Positions 11,489 through 23,600 of a stretch of DNA of 64,000 nt are shown in pieces. The stretch is from the NCBI RefSeq assembly GCF_024679095.1, contig NC_066509.1:17004089-17068088 (forward strand). The letters run 5' to 3'. The notes under the pieces are model-generated. The model saw only the letters and a list, made by a program, of their open reading frames with translations, did no database searches and was not told where the DNA came from. The translations under genes were made by a program, and so were the position numbers. Each line of letters opens with the position of its first letter. Position 1 is the stretch's first letter. Origin of the DNA: Eriocheir sinensis. Lineage: Eukaryota; Arthropoda; Malacostraca; Decapoda; Varunidae.

Positions 11489-12788
11489 TATAATGCGCAC
11501 TTCTTTCACTCAGAAAAAGCCAAAAAGTTACCTCTGTGCAGTATATGCTGAAGGTACAAATATTGATTGATTTATATAATGAATTGTGTAATGCAATAGA
11601 AAACGAAAGTGTGAATACCCAGAAGAGAGGAGAAAGACATGTGAAGCGATAAAACCATACAGGTCACAAGAAGAAGATGCGCCACACGTGGGAGCCCAGG
11701 CGCGGTGTGAACATGAAAAACAAGCCGCAACATCGTCGCGGTGTGCCAGTCACCAGTTTGCTGGGTACCTTGGCGATAATGGTTAACCCCTTCACTACGG
11801 CTGGCCCAAAACAGCGCCCCGCACCGTATCTGGGATTGCCGCTCACGCCAAATTTCAAATGTCGCTATTGGATATAACAAGTTTTCAGCCATAAACTCAA
11901 CATAATCATCATGTATTATATATGAAAACATGCAGAATTAAATGGTGCACATAAAGAAACATAAATTAATTGATAATTTTGAGATGTAAGCATAAATATA
12001 GAGATAAAATAACACATATATTGGCTAAACCGAGCCAGGACGCAGTATGCGCGTCCTCAGATATGGTACTGGGCACGCAAGGACGCAGTATATGCGTCCT
12101 CGTGTTGAAGGGGTTAAAGTGGCTATTACATGGAAACAATTTGGCGGAGGAGGGGGCTGTCTGACGTGGCTGGCTCTGCTCAGTGCCCATGGGGTGGACT
12201 TGGGCGGGTTAGTCTGGAGCTGCTGTGCAGCAGCTCGATCAGCTGACATTTTCTGTGATACATGTTTGAAAGAACGGATATCCGTGGATGACAAAAGTGT
12301 TTAATGTAAACGCATTTTTGCTTCTCATTGTAAAAATAACTATATTCAAACTTAATATGATTGACAGAAATTAATCAACATCTATTTCTAATTGAAAGTA
12401 GGTATACAGTCCCTGAAAGTCAAGATCAAGACCAAGATTACCCATCAAACATAGCATCCCTGTGTGATTAGTTTCCTCAGAAGCTCGGCGAAAGTTACCG
12501 CCTGCATACTGCGCAGTGAGTGAATCTACCAATCAACCCTTTTGTTTACCATTTCAAAGTCACAGGTCCTAGGGGTAGGAGCACTGTAATTCTTCAAGCA
12601 ACAGTGGAACACTTTGAACACAGAGAAGGGCACAAACCAACATACGGTATCATAGTCATAATTGTAAGTAAAGTGGCCAAATGTAATACTGCATATACAT
12701 TAAGTTCAGGGAAAATGTTGAGTTTTTAATTTCTTTTTTAATGTCTTGCCAAATTATGGGTGTGTCTTATATGGGGTGAAATATGGTA
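11480..12788. mobile_element. DNA transposon copy related to 14894-15970
   Basis: The left side (TAATGCGCAC, then GCAGTATATGCTGAAGGTAC) matches the left side of the element at 14894. The right side ends TTATATGGGGTGAAATATGG, resembling that element's other terminus. The termini are degraded and I see no transposase. The TTAA element 11787-12113 is inserted in it. Confidence 0.45.
11787..12113. mobile_element. piggyBac-type MITE with TTAA target duplication
   Basis: TTAA at 11783-11786 and 12114-12117 flank a 327-bp element with terminal inverted repeat CCCCTTCA. Its right subterminal part has the near-palindromes GGACGCAGTATGCGCGTCC and AGGACGCAGTATATGCGTCC. There is no coding capacity. TTAA duplication with CCC-starting ends is characteristic of the piggyBac superfamily. 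Confidence 0.75.
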
Positions 12789-12854
12789 TGTACATTTCAT
12801 GCTGTTTTGCTAGTCTGAAATTTGGTCCATATTTAGCTATTTCTCGGCCACTCA

Positions 12855-12952
12855 TAGCCTCAAGTTAACTGAACTAGAAATATTGTATTCCTTGCTAAAT
12901 CAGCTTCTCAAGGAGAGGTGTTCTGTATCATCTCCCAGATGCTATCTATATA
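12855..12952 (+). mobile_element. Family-1 retrotransposon copy, split segment 2
   Basis: GAACTAGAAATATTG, GCTAAATCAGCTTCTC, TTCTGTATCATCTC and GCTATCTATATA match, with substitutions, the family-1 stretch seen intact at 27018-27130 (NWKLHISSLAKS, ILYRL, LLSIY). It ends exactly at a TA that adjoins the CAGCACC terminus of the next element. Confidence 0.65.
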
Positions 12953-13670
12953 CAGCACCGTCCCAAGTTTCGCACTTACTTCGTTCCGAAGGTATAGCGC
13001 TAAACTCGAGGACCACAAAACTTGGGGTATTGAAAACACTGAAAAAGCGCTTATTGGTTCTGACCCATGGAGAAACTAAGTTTTTTTTCAACTTTACTTC
13101 CTTGTTATCTCAAAATACGTACCTTGGTAAACGGAAGAAAATGAGAAGTGAGAATGGGTTGTTTTGAAGCCATAATTGCCTTATGATTGGCTGGCAGTTC
13201 TGAAAACACGCTTGTGATTTGCTGGGATTTGCGTCACACACAGCAAAGGTCGGTTGCCCATAAGCAAAGAAGTCGCCCTGTATCCACATGGTGTCTTCTG
13301 CTAAAGTAAGGGCTGTCGCGGCTTGTGCAGCCATTACCCAAGTTATAGACATGTTGCTGCAGTTAAATGGAAGGAAGAAGCGGTTGTGGGCATGATTATG
13401 GCTTCAGAGACGGGAGGACAGGAGTGTTTACCCAAACCTCATCAGAGAACTGGGTAAATTTCCAAAACGTCACCCGTGGGACACTGTTGGACGAACCTAT
13501 TTTTTCTGGTAGTTTTCGGTGTGTTATGAAATAAACTGCTAACTGTTTCTAACGTAAATCATTAAATCACTAATATAATGATTGACTTTTCTAAGCCTGA
13601 TGTACATGCACTCGCCGCCGCCGCAGCAAAATAGCTCGCAGAGAGGTTCAACTTGCTTACTGTTTCTATA

Positions 13671-16180
13671 CAGTCAAACCTCGGTTTACGAGTGCCTTAG
13701 TTTACGACTGTTTTGATTTAAAAGCAAAAAAAATCCCCCCAAAATTCTTTGGTTTATAAGCGGCGACTTGGTATATGAGCATCCTGTTTGTACACCTTTT
13801 TTTTCTCGCCACCTCAAGGGTGGGGACACGGGCTATATGTAGGCTGTTGGAGTCATGCATACGTCCCTCCAAGGAGGGACCACAGACCCTTGCCGGGTGA
13901 CAGCTCACGAAGGGGAGGGGAGGATGCCGATAGACCGACTATCGGCTGACGTCAGCCTAGCCGACCAAGTCGGTCTTTCAACGAGGACTGGCGTGTCTCT
14001 TTGTACATGTCGAAGACGTGAGCGTGGGTTCCCTTTGTTCGCCGCAAGACGAGAGTACTGAAAGCGGAAAATAGTGGGAACAGAGTCTCAGTTAGGGTTG
14101 CCACCGTGAGCTAAAAAAAATAAGGAACGCAACATCCCATTCTCCAATATAGAACGAATCAATATTTTAAGGAAAAGGTGACAACCCTAAAATTTCTCTA
14201 GCCTGCCATGACTGATAGCCGCTACTGGTGAAGGCAGGAGGAAGGGGGAGGGATGTTATGATGCGTATTTTACACGTATTTCATGAAGACCCTTGACAAA
14301 CATAATTTCATGGACTGGTTTTGTGGTTCACCGAAAAATGCACTCACTACAGTTTTTAAAATACTGAATTTTATCTGCTTAACCATTCAAACAGCCAAAT
14401 AGGGAACAAATGGCGTTCTGTATTTGAAGGAAACAGTGGCAAGTAGGCAACCCTAGTTTCAGTCCACGTTGTAAACTTGAAGAGATAACATCCGTGCACT
14501 CGTGTTCATGCATTTGTGCTTTGGTGTGCAATCTTAAGTGTTTTCAGCACTAGTGTGCATTCTTTGTGCTTTAAGAATGTCCCCAAGAAAGATGGTTAAA
14601 AGGGAGGGTGCTGCAAAGAAAAAACAGGAACAGCGGATACTATGCTTGCATCAGGAACGGGGTGCGAGCCTTGGCAGCTTGTATGCCCTCTTGGACGTGA
14701 CCGACTCCCGTCCACCCTCCATCTCAGATGATATGTCGACTTATCTTCACGTTGGTGGTCGAGCGTAGTTCCAGTGCCTTGAGAATAGGGAAACTGCGGC
14801 TTCTAAACCATGGTGCGAAGCCTAAACTTTGGGCGTAATTAGTGTTTGCGGGAGTCTCCGAAACAACCGTAACACATTGATTTGTTTTACATAACCGTAT
14901 TTTGCAGCATATAACGCGCACCTTTTTCAATCAAAAAATGCCAGAAAATTATCCTTGCACAGTATACGCTGAAGGTACAAAGTTTGATTTTTTTTCCAGT
15001 CTGCTTTTTTCAGCCGTAATTTTGAAGTTTGCGTGGGGTTTTATGGGTCAGCGTGACTCCTAGGCTGACACACAACTTCTCTGTGCCATTTTCAGTGTTT
15101 CCATGACCATAACAATGTCAGGAGAGATTTTTGTATTTTCCACATCTGAATCCACGCCCAAGTGTCCACAGCCAGTGACCTTGACTCCTTATAAGAATCC
15201 TCTTGCTCCCAAAAGAATTCCCAGTGTATGTTCAATTGGGAGAGAGTTGAAAGTTACTTTTTCAAGCTTTGAAAGCGGTGTTAGTGGTGAAGACAGTGAC
15301 ATCAACAACATTGAACTCAAACCCCTCGTGTTATCAGGAAGGCTGAGCCCCGTTATTGTGGAACCTTAGTTTGGTGGCCATCCTGTAGATCAATCTCATT
15401 ACAGTGATCGTGGAAGTGATACTCAGGCCCCTGAGGATGCATCCCACCACCCTTCAGGGTTATCAAGTTGAGAACATGAGGGTAATGAAGGGGGTTTGTA
15501 ACGGGGTCAAGTGCGTGGAGGGGGAGGGCGGCTGCCAACCACAAGCTATGCAGCGCTGTGAACAGGCTTGCTCTGACCTAAAAGTTATTGTGCTTCATCA
15601 CATCATCACGGAAAAATCACATGATGTAGAGACTTCGGGTTTGAGGCAGACTGAAGAAGAAGGATGGATTAAGCGAATGCTTATAAATTTAGAGCTACTG
15701 GCTTAGGTAGAGCTGTGAAATTAATAATGGAAAGTGACCAATTTTCGGGAGAGCGTCAGAACATTGCCGTACGAAGAGAACCCATTTAACGGTACACCCC
15801 CTCTGTTTAGGGGTTAACAAAAATTTTGGGAATTTGTACATCATCAGTGTTGCTTAACCGTACATATTTCTGAGCATTTTAAGCACTGAATACTTTTTTC
15901 AAACATGGTTGTCTTAAAGTTTAGGGTGCGCAGTATACACCGGAGTGCATTATACGCCACAAAATATGGTATCTATCATTGCTATTTGTTAGTAAAATTA
16001 CTATAATTCTGGATAAAATAACATGTAAAATAATTTTTATATAATTTTTTTTTTGAGATATGGGATGCACTAATGGGATTTACATTAATTTTAATGGGAA
16101 AATTTGTTTTGGTTTATGAGTGTTTTGGTGTGCGAGCAAAATTTCGAAACGAATTAAACTCGCAAACTGAGGTATGACTG
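13671..16180. mobile_element. Mariner/Tigger-type element with 23-bp terminal repeats and TA duplication
   Basis: The left end CAGTCAAACCTCGGTTTACG and the inverted right end CAGTCATACCTCAGTTTGCG differ at four of the first 20 positions and are flanked by TA. Near 14577 a short frame begins MSPRKMVKREGAAKKKQE, a basic start that could be the remnant of a pogo/Tigger-type transposase, but it stops after about 65 codons. The element at 14894-15970 is nested in it. Confidence 0.65.
14894..15970. mobile_element. Nested DNA element with ACCGTATTTTG termini
   Basis: The left terminus ACCGTATTTTGCAGCATATA and the inverted right terminus ACCATATTTTGTGGCGTATA match at 16 of 20 positions. The superfamily is undetermined because the target duplication is unclear. 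An 88-aa frame at 15103-15369 (MTITMSGEIFVFSTSESTPK at its start) has no family match that I recognise. A related copy occupies about 11480-12788. Confidence 0.55.
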
Positions 16181-16201
16181 TATTTTACTCATCACTCACA
16201 A

Positions 16202-17338
16202 CATAGGCGGATCCAGGGGGGGGGGCCACGGGGCCATGGCCCCCCCCAAACGCTCTGAGAGTATGTTTTGGCCCCCCCCAAAGAAATTCGTTACAGATAC
16301 TGTCAGCCTCCCTCAATCATATACATATCATGTAGAACTCGATAGTCGATACTGCATCGCTCTACTACATAAAACAAAATCCAATTCTATGGCCTCAATG
16401 CACAAGCGAATCGGAATTAAGCGCTGAGAAGGAAGGCCTCTTCGGCCAATCAGCGATTAGGGAAAATACCAAGGTTGAGCTTCAGCAAGGACTTCTAAAT
16501 ATAGAATTTACTCAGGGCGTGCGCTGTCGAATCTTTAGCCCATAAACCTCGGGTCTATTGTCACTCTCCCAGCGTGAAGCGATACTGCAAATTTTTGGAA
16601 AAATAGGTGTTGTTCACCAATGCCCTGTGTGGTAATTTCAAACGAAAACATAATAGTTTTTACTGCTATCTCATCGCCAATCCTTCCTCCTCTGCTCCTC
16701 ATGATGAAAGATATTGGAAGTGTCTAGGTTGAACCACGGCAGAGATATGATGTGGCTCTGGCACTCGCCGAGCGCAGCTGAAGTGATAGACTACTGTGTC
16801 ATCTGGACTGGACAACGACATTTGGCTCTTGCGAGAGTAAGTCCAATTTTTCAAAGAGGCACAACTGCATAAACATCGTGTTTTTGTCTTTAATACGCTC
16901 GTACATGTATGACATTTAGACGTGGGGATTTCAGTTATGATGATAGAAATAGGCCTATAAGCCATACTACGAGCAAAGCAAACACGAGCAAACATAATTG
17001 CATCTGAGCATTTCATTATTATTTATTATATCGCATGACAAGTGTATATGGTAAAGGTCAAAATTTACATATGGAGGCAAGAAGACGGGGTTGTCAAGAT
17101 TAAAAAAGGTCAAGGCTGATGAAAGCAATGTTTTTAAATATTACGATGTGATTATTGTGATTCTTATATGTTATATATTAATATATGCTTAATAAAGACC
17201 AAAAGTATTCTGGATCTAATTCTTGAGTTATGCCCCTGAAAAGCACAATGCAATCTGATGTGACTTAATTCCATGTGTACAGTCCGTCGTCGATGAACAG
17301 TTGGCCCCCCCCAAAACTCAAGGCTGGATCCGCCCTTG
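16202..17338. mobile_element. hAT-type non-autonomous element, GGCGGATCCAG termini
   Basis: The 8-bp duplication ACTCACAA (16194-16201 and 17339-17346) flanks a 1137-bp element with ends CATAGGCGGATCCAG and (inverted) CAAGGGCGGATCCAG. GGCCCCCCCCA blocks lie just inside both ends. An 8-bp duplication and CA-starting termini fit hAT. No transposase is seen. Confidence 0.75.
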
Positions 17339-18038
17339 ACTCACAAAGATTACAAGTGGACAAACTAGAACAAAACCAGGCAAACTAGTGTTTTTCCTGC
17401 TGTGTATTCCCCCGGTGTGCATGTGTGGTGGACAGCAGAACAACTTCTTTCAGCGAGGAGATATTTCTCGCAACACCAGCCAGTGTAGTGGACCACCGAC
17501 GCCATGTCCAGTCCTGCGCCAGGAACACAACACTGGGAGTCCTACAATTTTCATAAACTGGGGAAAAAAAAATCTTTGACTCTGGTTCCACAGCACGGGG
17601 TGTTCTCTTATCTTGTCAATTAAATAGTAAACAAAGCAGATCTGCCATTCCACTTTACGAGTCTCTTGGTGGGCCATTTTCCACTGCTCCTCACTCCTCA
17701 GCCACTGCCGTCGTCTGTTTGTTTACATACAGCTCCACGGTACCCACATACTCACACTCATAACCACAACCGTTTTCCATTTATACGGGCAACCAACAAC
17801 TCGCTCTCGGTTGGGCATACACCGTAGCCCCAATGGTTGGATGAAAACTGCCAGTGTGACAACGCTTTTTAAGGCAGCACGTATGATGCCGACGGAAGGT
17901 AGACGTGACCAGTACATGTCAAAGCAGCGCGAAACTCGGGGAGGTAATGCGCAACAGTCGAGATGGTGAGAATTTAGGACTAAACATGAAACTCAAGGAT
18001 CGCGAAACTCGGATAGCGCAAAACTCAAAAGGGTACTG

Positions 18039-18519
18039 TATAAGGGCCTTGTCCTCCCTCGTATGGAGCATGCAGCTCATGTAGGGGGATTCCACAGTCC
18101 ACCACCACACACACACAGCTCTTTTGGATACAGTAGAGTCAAAGGCTTTTTGTCTCATCTACTCCCCCCTCTTATTGACAAGAGTCTTTCACCTGTTAAA
18201 CTCTACTGCAATGTTGCCTGCTTTCCATCTCCTATCAACATTTTCATGCTGACTGCTCTTCTGCACTTGCTAACTGCATGCCTCCACCCCTCCCGTTGCC
18301 CAGCTGCACACAACTTTCTTTTTTTGCTCATCCCTATGCAATACAAATTCCTAATGCAAGAGTTGAACAGTATCTTCATTCTTTCAGCCCTTTTGTTGGT
18401 AAACTTTGGAACAGCCTTACTTTGTCAGTATATCCCCCTTCCTAAAACTTGACACTTTCAAGAAGGGAGTATCAAGATAAATCTCCAGCTGATTATGACC
18501 CTCTTTTGACTACTCAGTC
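18039..18519 (+). mobile_element. Family-1 retrotransposon copy, split segment 3
   Basis: AAGGGCCTTGTCCTCCCTCGTATGGAGCATGC-like DNA continues the family directly after the TA-flanked element. Remnants correspond to RGLVRP-MEYA-HVGG, FHADCSSELANCMPPP and LHSF-PFVGKLWNSL. The segment ends in the family 3' region at ACTCAGTC, where a CR1-like element begins. Confidence 0.7.
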
Positions 18520-19282
18520 TCATCTGACCTTCTCAAAGGGACGGACGTTGACCTTGCTGCTCTGGCCGGCATCAAACCTTAACATTGCTTTTCACCTCGT
18601 CTGGTGAACTGACACTTGTTATTTTGTGTGTGAATCGACTCCGTGTGTCACATTTTAACGTCACAACTTTTGAAATCCGTTCACACACGTTTTTAATTAA
18701 CCATTACTTAAATAGGCCCATATGCCTTCTCAGAAATCGAACAATTAACTGTGCTTGTTAACTTGTCTTAATTAGCACTACTCAACCTAATTAATTAACG
18801 TCTAACTCAGTGCTGTGACGCGTCTAACTAGTGTTTGAAGTGTTGCGAGGATTACCTTACAGTGAGAGGACTTCCTTGCTGCAACCACGAGCAGATAAGT
18901 TACATATCGACTTTTCGTGTTTCCTGTCTTTCCTCAGTAGGATTACAACTATACGACCTAACACAGCACCCAGTGAAAGACAGTGAGCTTCTTGTGTCTT
19001 ACTAACATAGAAAATCTGTCACTAACGTAGAAGTACAAAGCTTGACCCGCATCAGCACACCTGTTTTGAAAAGGAGGAAAAGTTTAATCCCCCAGAGAAT
19101 TTTAATCCCAGAGGGAAAACACGTGTGGGCCCTCAGACGGCACACCTCAAACTCTCCCGCGTGACTCGACCGATTAACCCACCTCCCTCCAGGTGTTCAG
19201 CACAGCCCACGCGGATACAAAATTCATCTTAACTGTAAAGCTCACCGTTATATCGTCTTGCAACAGTAAATAAAAAGTAACC

Positions 19283-20610
19283 ATGCCGTCCAACTATTTC
19301 AATTGCTGTAATTGTTCAAAGAAATATGCTGCGATTCACTACCAAACCAGCGACTCGATGTGTAGGTACTGTGTATTAGACTTACGTATTCAGGCACTAC
19401 ACACAACCAACAAGGATCTAAAACGCTCCAATGCCTTATTATGGGAAATTGTGACATCATTCCCCGCGCTTCCTACTCCTCCTCCTTCTTCTTCTTCTTC
19501 TTCTTCCTCGTACTCCGAAATTCTGACCCAATCACATACCTCCTCCTCCTCAGCCCCCTCCATTTCTCATCCCTCCCCCGTCTCCTCCCTTCCCTCCTTC
19601 ACCTCATCACCACTGGCCGCTAACACCCCCCCCTTCTTCACCCTCCAACTTATTCTGCTCCCGACAAAACTTCACGGGGTCCTCCCCCACCGGCACTGCC
19701 ACCACCAGCACCGCCATCACCCCCACCCCCTCCCCCACCCATCCCACCATCACCACCACGACCTACTCTTCCTCCTCCCCTTCCTCTTCCTCACTCTTCT
19801 CTTCTGCCCCTTCCTCATCCTTTGCCTCTGCCCCCTCCTCTTACTTTTCTTCTCCCCCCTCCTCCACATCCTCCTCCTCTACTCCCCCCCAGTCAACCCC
19901 TTCTGCCTCTTCCTCCTCTTCCCTTGGCTCCCCCTCCCTCCCCTCTACCAGCCCTCCTAACGCCTCCACGTCCAGTCGCCACCCCACTCCCACTGCTCAC
20001 TACTCATCCATTAGACGCCACAAGACCATTCTTCCTGCTGTGCTCTGCGTAGATCAGACACAGTTTCGGGGCACAGACAAGCTGAAAACATCTGTTAGAC
20101 TTGTAGGGGACTCGCTGGTTAGAGGTCAATCAACAGAATTCTGCGGCAGGAATACAGAGACGCGGAGACGTTATTGTATTCCGGGAGCCAAATTGGACGA
20201 CATTACTTCAGCTGTTGATCCTGTCACGGAACTTGCAAAGGAAGACACAGTTTATCTGATTCACGCGGGGACAAATGACGTTCAGTCTACTCAAACTCAG
20301 GCCCTACTATCAAAATACCGTCAAGTCATTCGGCATTACAAGACCAAGTCCCCTCACGTCATTGTCTCTGGAATTCTACCCAGAATCAGCTTCAACAGCA
20401 AAGCGAGCAACATCAATACTAGTCTGAAGGAAATTTGTGACGACGAAGGCGTGGCGTTTACAAATGCCTGGCATCACTTTTTTGAGCGCCCAGACTTGTT
20501 TTGGAACGATGGACTACACACCTGAATGAGGTTGGTTCGGCGCGTTTCAGGAGGCTTCAGGACGAGGCAGTGAAAAGCTTTTCGAAAAGCCTTTCAAAAA
20601 ACGGCGGGTG
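19283..20610 (+). pseudogene. CR1-like ORF1: Cys-rich N-terminus, Ser/Pro linker, SGNH esterase
   Basis: The ATG at 19283 opens a frame with CCNCSKKY and CRYCVLD (paired Cys motifs, possible zinc binding), then a short helix and a long Ser/Pro/Thr-rich linker. The frame shifts at the C8 run at 19626-19633, after which the linker reads on to AHYSSIRRHKTILPAV. An SGNH/GDSL hydrolase domain follows, with VGDSLVRG (nucleophile block, about 20105), HAGTNDVQ (about 20265) and NDGLHT (catalytic Asp-His block, about 20505). A 2-nt AC insertion at about 20517 breaks the last helix. In CR1/L2-type elements, ORF1 esterases bind membranes or RNP. That role is family knowledge, not visible here. The homopolymer shift could be an assembly error. 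Confidence 0.75.
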
Positions 20611-23600
20611 AGGGCGGGGCAAAGGCAGCTCTTGATCAACCAACCCGTAGCATCGGTGCGACTCACAAGAAACGGTGTAACTAACGACGCCTCCGACAAG
20701 CGAACTGGTACAACTCGTCACGGCAAAAACAGCGGTCACATTTCTATCATGTACACAAATGCACATAGTTTACTACCCAAAAAGGACAAAATTAGGGCGT
20801 ATATTGCAACAGAGCAACCAGATGTGGTAGTCATCACAGAGACTTGGGCCAACTCTACACATCTAGAATCCGAACTGTCATTCCCTGGGTACGAAAGCTT
20901 TCACAAGAGTCGAAAGCACAAGAAAGGAGGAGGAGTAGTTTGCTACGTAAAAAGTACACTCCCTGCCATAAAAATAGACAAACAGGACGCAGAGAAATAC
21001 GACTCTGTCTATGTGGAAATAATCACAAATAACAAGAAATTAACACTTGCAGCCGTATACAGGCCTCCAAAACAACAGGCAGCCGATGACACTGCCCTCT
21101 ACAAAGAGATTCACTCTCTAACACAAAGCAAGGAAGCAATTATAATTGGGGACTTTAATTGCCCTAACATTGACTGGGGACTGATGACTGGAGATAAAGA
21201 GGGTAACAGACTTATAGAAATGGTGGATTCATTCCTCATTCAGGTTGTAACTCAACCAAGAAGAGAAAATAATCTGCTGGATCTGGTACTAGTAAGCGAC
21301 CCCAACCTCATTCAAGACTGTACAGTTGGTGAGAAACTTAATGGTTGCGATCACCACTTAATCCGTTTTAATGTCAACATATGTCACAAACTCGTAGATA
21401 ATCCGTCAGTGATACCAGATTACAAAAAAGGAAATTTCAACTTAGCCCATGCGCTGCTTCCCCCTACGACCTGGTACCAACTTGACATCAATACAATCAG
21501 CAATGCATGGAACGTCTTCAAAGATAAGCTGTTGCAGGTAGAGAAGGCTACAGTGCCTACGAAGTCCAGGTGAGTAAATGGGGCTGTAGATCCACCGTGG
21601 ATGACCAGAGAAATAAAAAGGGCAGTAAACCTAAAAAAAAGGAATTATAATTTGATGAAAGAGAATGCCACGGCCGAAGCCTGCACACAGTACCACAACA
21701 GCCTCAGAGCTTGTCGCAGCCTTATTCGGAGTAGCAAATGCAACTATGAAAAGCAAATAGCGCACGAAATCCAAACTAACTCCAAGAAATTCTTCACGTA
21801 CATAAGATTGAAAAAGAAAGAAAAATCCAATATTGGTCCCTTGACAGACGAGACTGGATCTGTAACTCAGGACAGTAAACAGATGGCCAGAATCCTGAAC
21901 AGTAGCTTCGCATCCGTATTCACAGTCGAGGACATCGAAACCATTCCCGAGAGCCCTGACCCGCCAAGGGGAATCACGCCCCTGGAAATTGACTCAATAT
22001 GCAACCAAGAAGTAAAAAAGTAATTGGACAAACTCGACACGAACAAGTCAACGGGACCCGACGGTTTGTCCCCGCGGTTATTAAAAGAGCTTAAACAACA
22101 AATACTTCAACCACTCACTAACATATTCAACCGGTCAGTTCAACTGAACAAGGTCCCAGAAGACTTGAAGATGGCGAACGTAACACCGATTTTCAAAAAA
22201 GGAGACAAAAGTGTTGCATTAACGCTCCCCGGGCGGGCCACGGAACGGAAGGGCGAAGGCTTTTTCAGGCTTTTTTTATTTTCATTTTTTTTTTTTTCTT
22301 TTTTTTATTTTTTTTTAATTTCATTCGATCATCGTTGGCTGACTTACAAGGATGGCTGTTCAGGCTTCTTGCCAATGCTGGCATTGACAGGCGCGTGACA
22401 TTGGATTGGCACGATGATCCTGATTCCTGCTGCCCTCCTGCAGAGCCAGCAGCGAGAATGAGAGAGAGAAGAGTATGCTCCAAGATGACCAGACACAGAC
22501 TGTGTGACACACACCACAAAGAAAGCTATTGTATATATAAATATAGAGCATGGGGGCATATATAATCCACTTAGCATTACGCTAGTCTCAAGGCCCAAAA
22601 GCGAGCATGCAAGTGGGCGGCAAGAGAGAGCCTAACTAAAAAGTCTCTCCTCTTCTCTCTCCTCTTCTCAAAATTCCAAAGCATCACAACACGTTTCAAC
22701 GTTTTAAAAAAAAGAGAAAAAAAGATGATGACTGTGACTAGACATTTGTAATTGTATATTTGTTTGTAGTTCAGTCAATCAGAGTGTGTTAATATAGGCT
22801 ATTTTCGGTGTTTGGTGCTGAGGTGCCGGTCCTGTGGATGTTGTAGATGACCACCCAGGCCGGCCCTTTAGGGGTTAAACTACAGGCCCATAAGTTTGAC
22901 ATCAGTGGCAGGAAAAATACTCGAAAAGATTATTAGAGACAAACTTGTTAAGTTTCTAGAAGACAATAATATAATCTCTGACACCCAGCATGGCTTCAGA
23001 AACAAGCGCTCCTGCCTAACAAATTTATTAGACTTCTTCCAAGGTATATATAAGAACTGGGATGCCCACATCCCCAGTGATTTTATATACCTGGACTTTC
23101 AGAAAGCCTTTGACAAGGTACCGCATGAGCGACTCCTTAAGAAACTGCACTCGGCGGACATGGGAGCTAATCTGATCGCGTGGATAAGAGATTGGCTCAC
23201 CGACAGAAAACAACGAGTACTACTCAACGGACAGCCTTCTGATTGGCTTCCAGTCACTAGTGGAGTGCCTCAAGGGTCAGTGCTGGGACCCATTCTCTTC
23301 ATCATATATATCAATGACCTAGAATCAGGACTGAAATCCACAATATCCAAATTTGCTGATGACACCAAGGTGGGTGGAAAGGCCCTCACAAAGACCGACT
23401 GCAAAATCATTCAGAAAGACCTCAATCACATTATCGAATGGGCGAAAAAATGGCAAATGTCTTTTAATGTTGACAAATGCAAAGTCATGCACATTGGGTC
23501 CCAAAATAGTAACCACACATACATCATGAATGGGAAACCTCTGCAGGCGATGCAGGAGGAAAAGGATCTTGGAGTCACTAACAGCAGTGACCTGAAACAC

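Larger units (their letters stand above)
12953..18038. mobile_element. TA-flanked mariner/Tigger-type DNA transposon carrying nested insertions
   Basis: The left end CAGCACCGTCCCAAGTTTCG and the inverted right end CAGTACCCTTTTGAGTTTTG are flanked by TA (12951-12952, 18039-18040). Family-1 sequence resumes immediately outside on both sides, which confirms the boundaries. GCGAAACTCGG-type subterminal repeats lie near the right end. The 5086 bp include the elements at 13671-16180 and 16202-17338. No intact transposase was recognised. Confidence 0.65.

Noticed and set aside
19283..20525. Host esterase or zinc-finger gene
   Set aside because: The SGNH domain is followed directly by APE endonuclease and RT domains and is flanked by target duplications. 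It is ORF1 of a CR1-like element.
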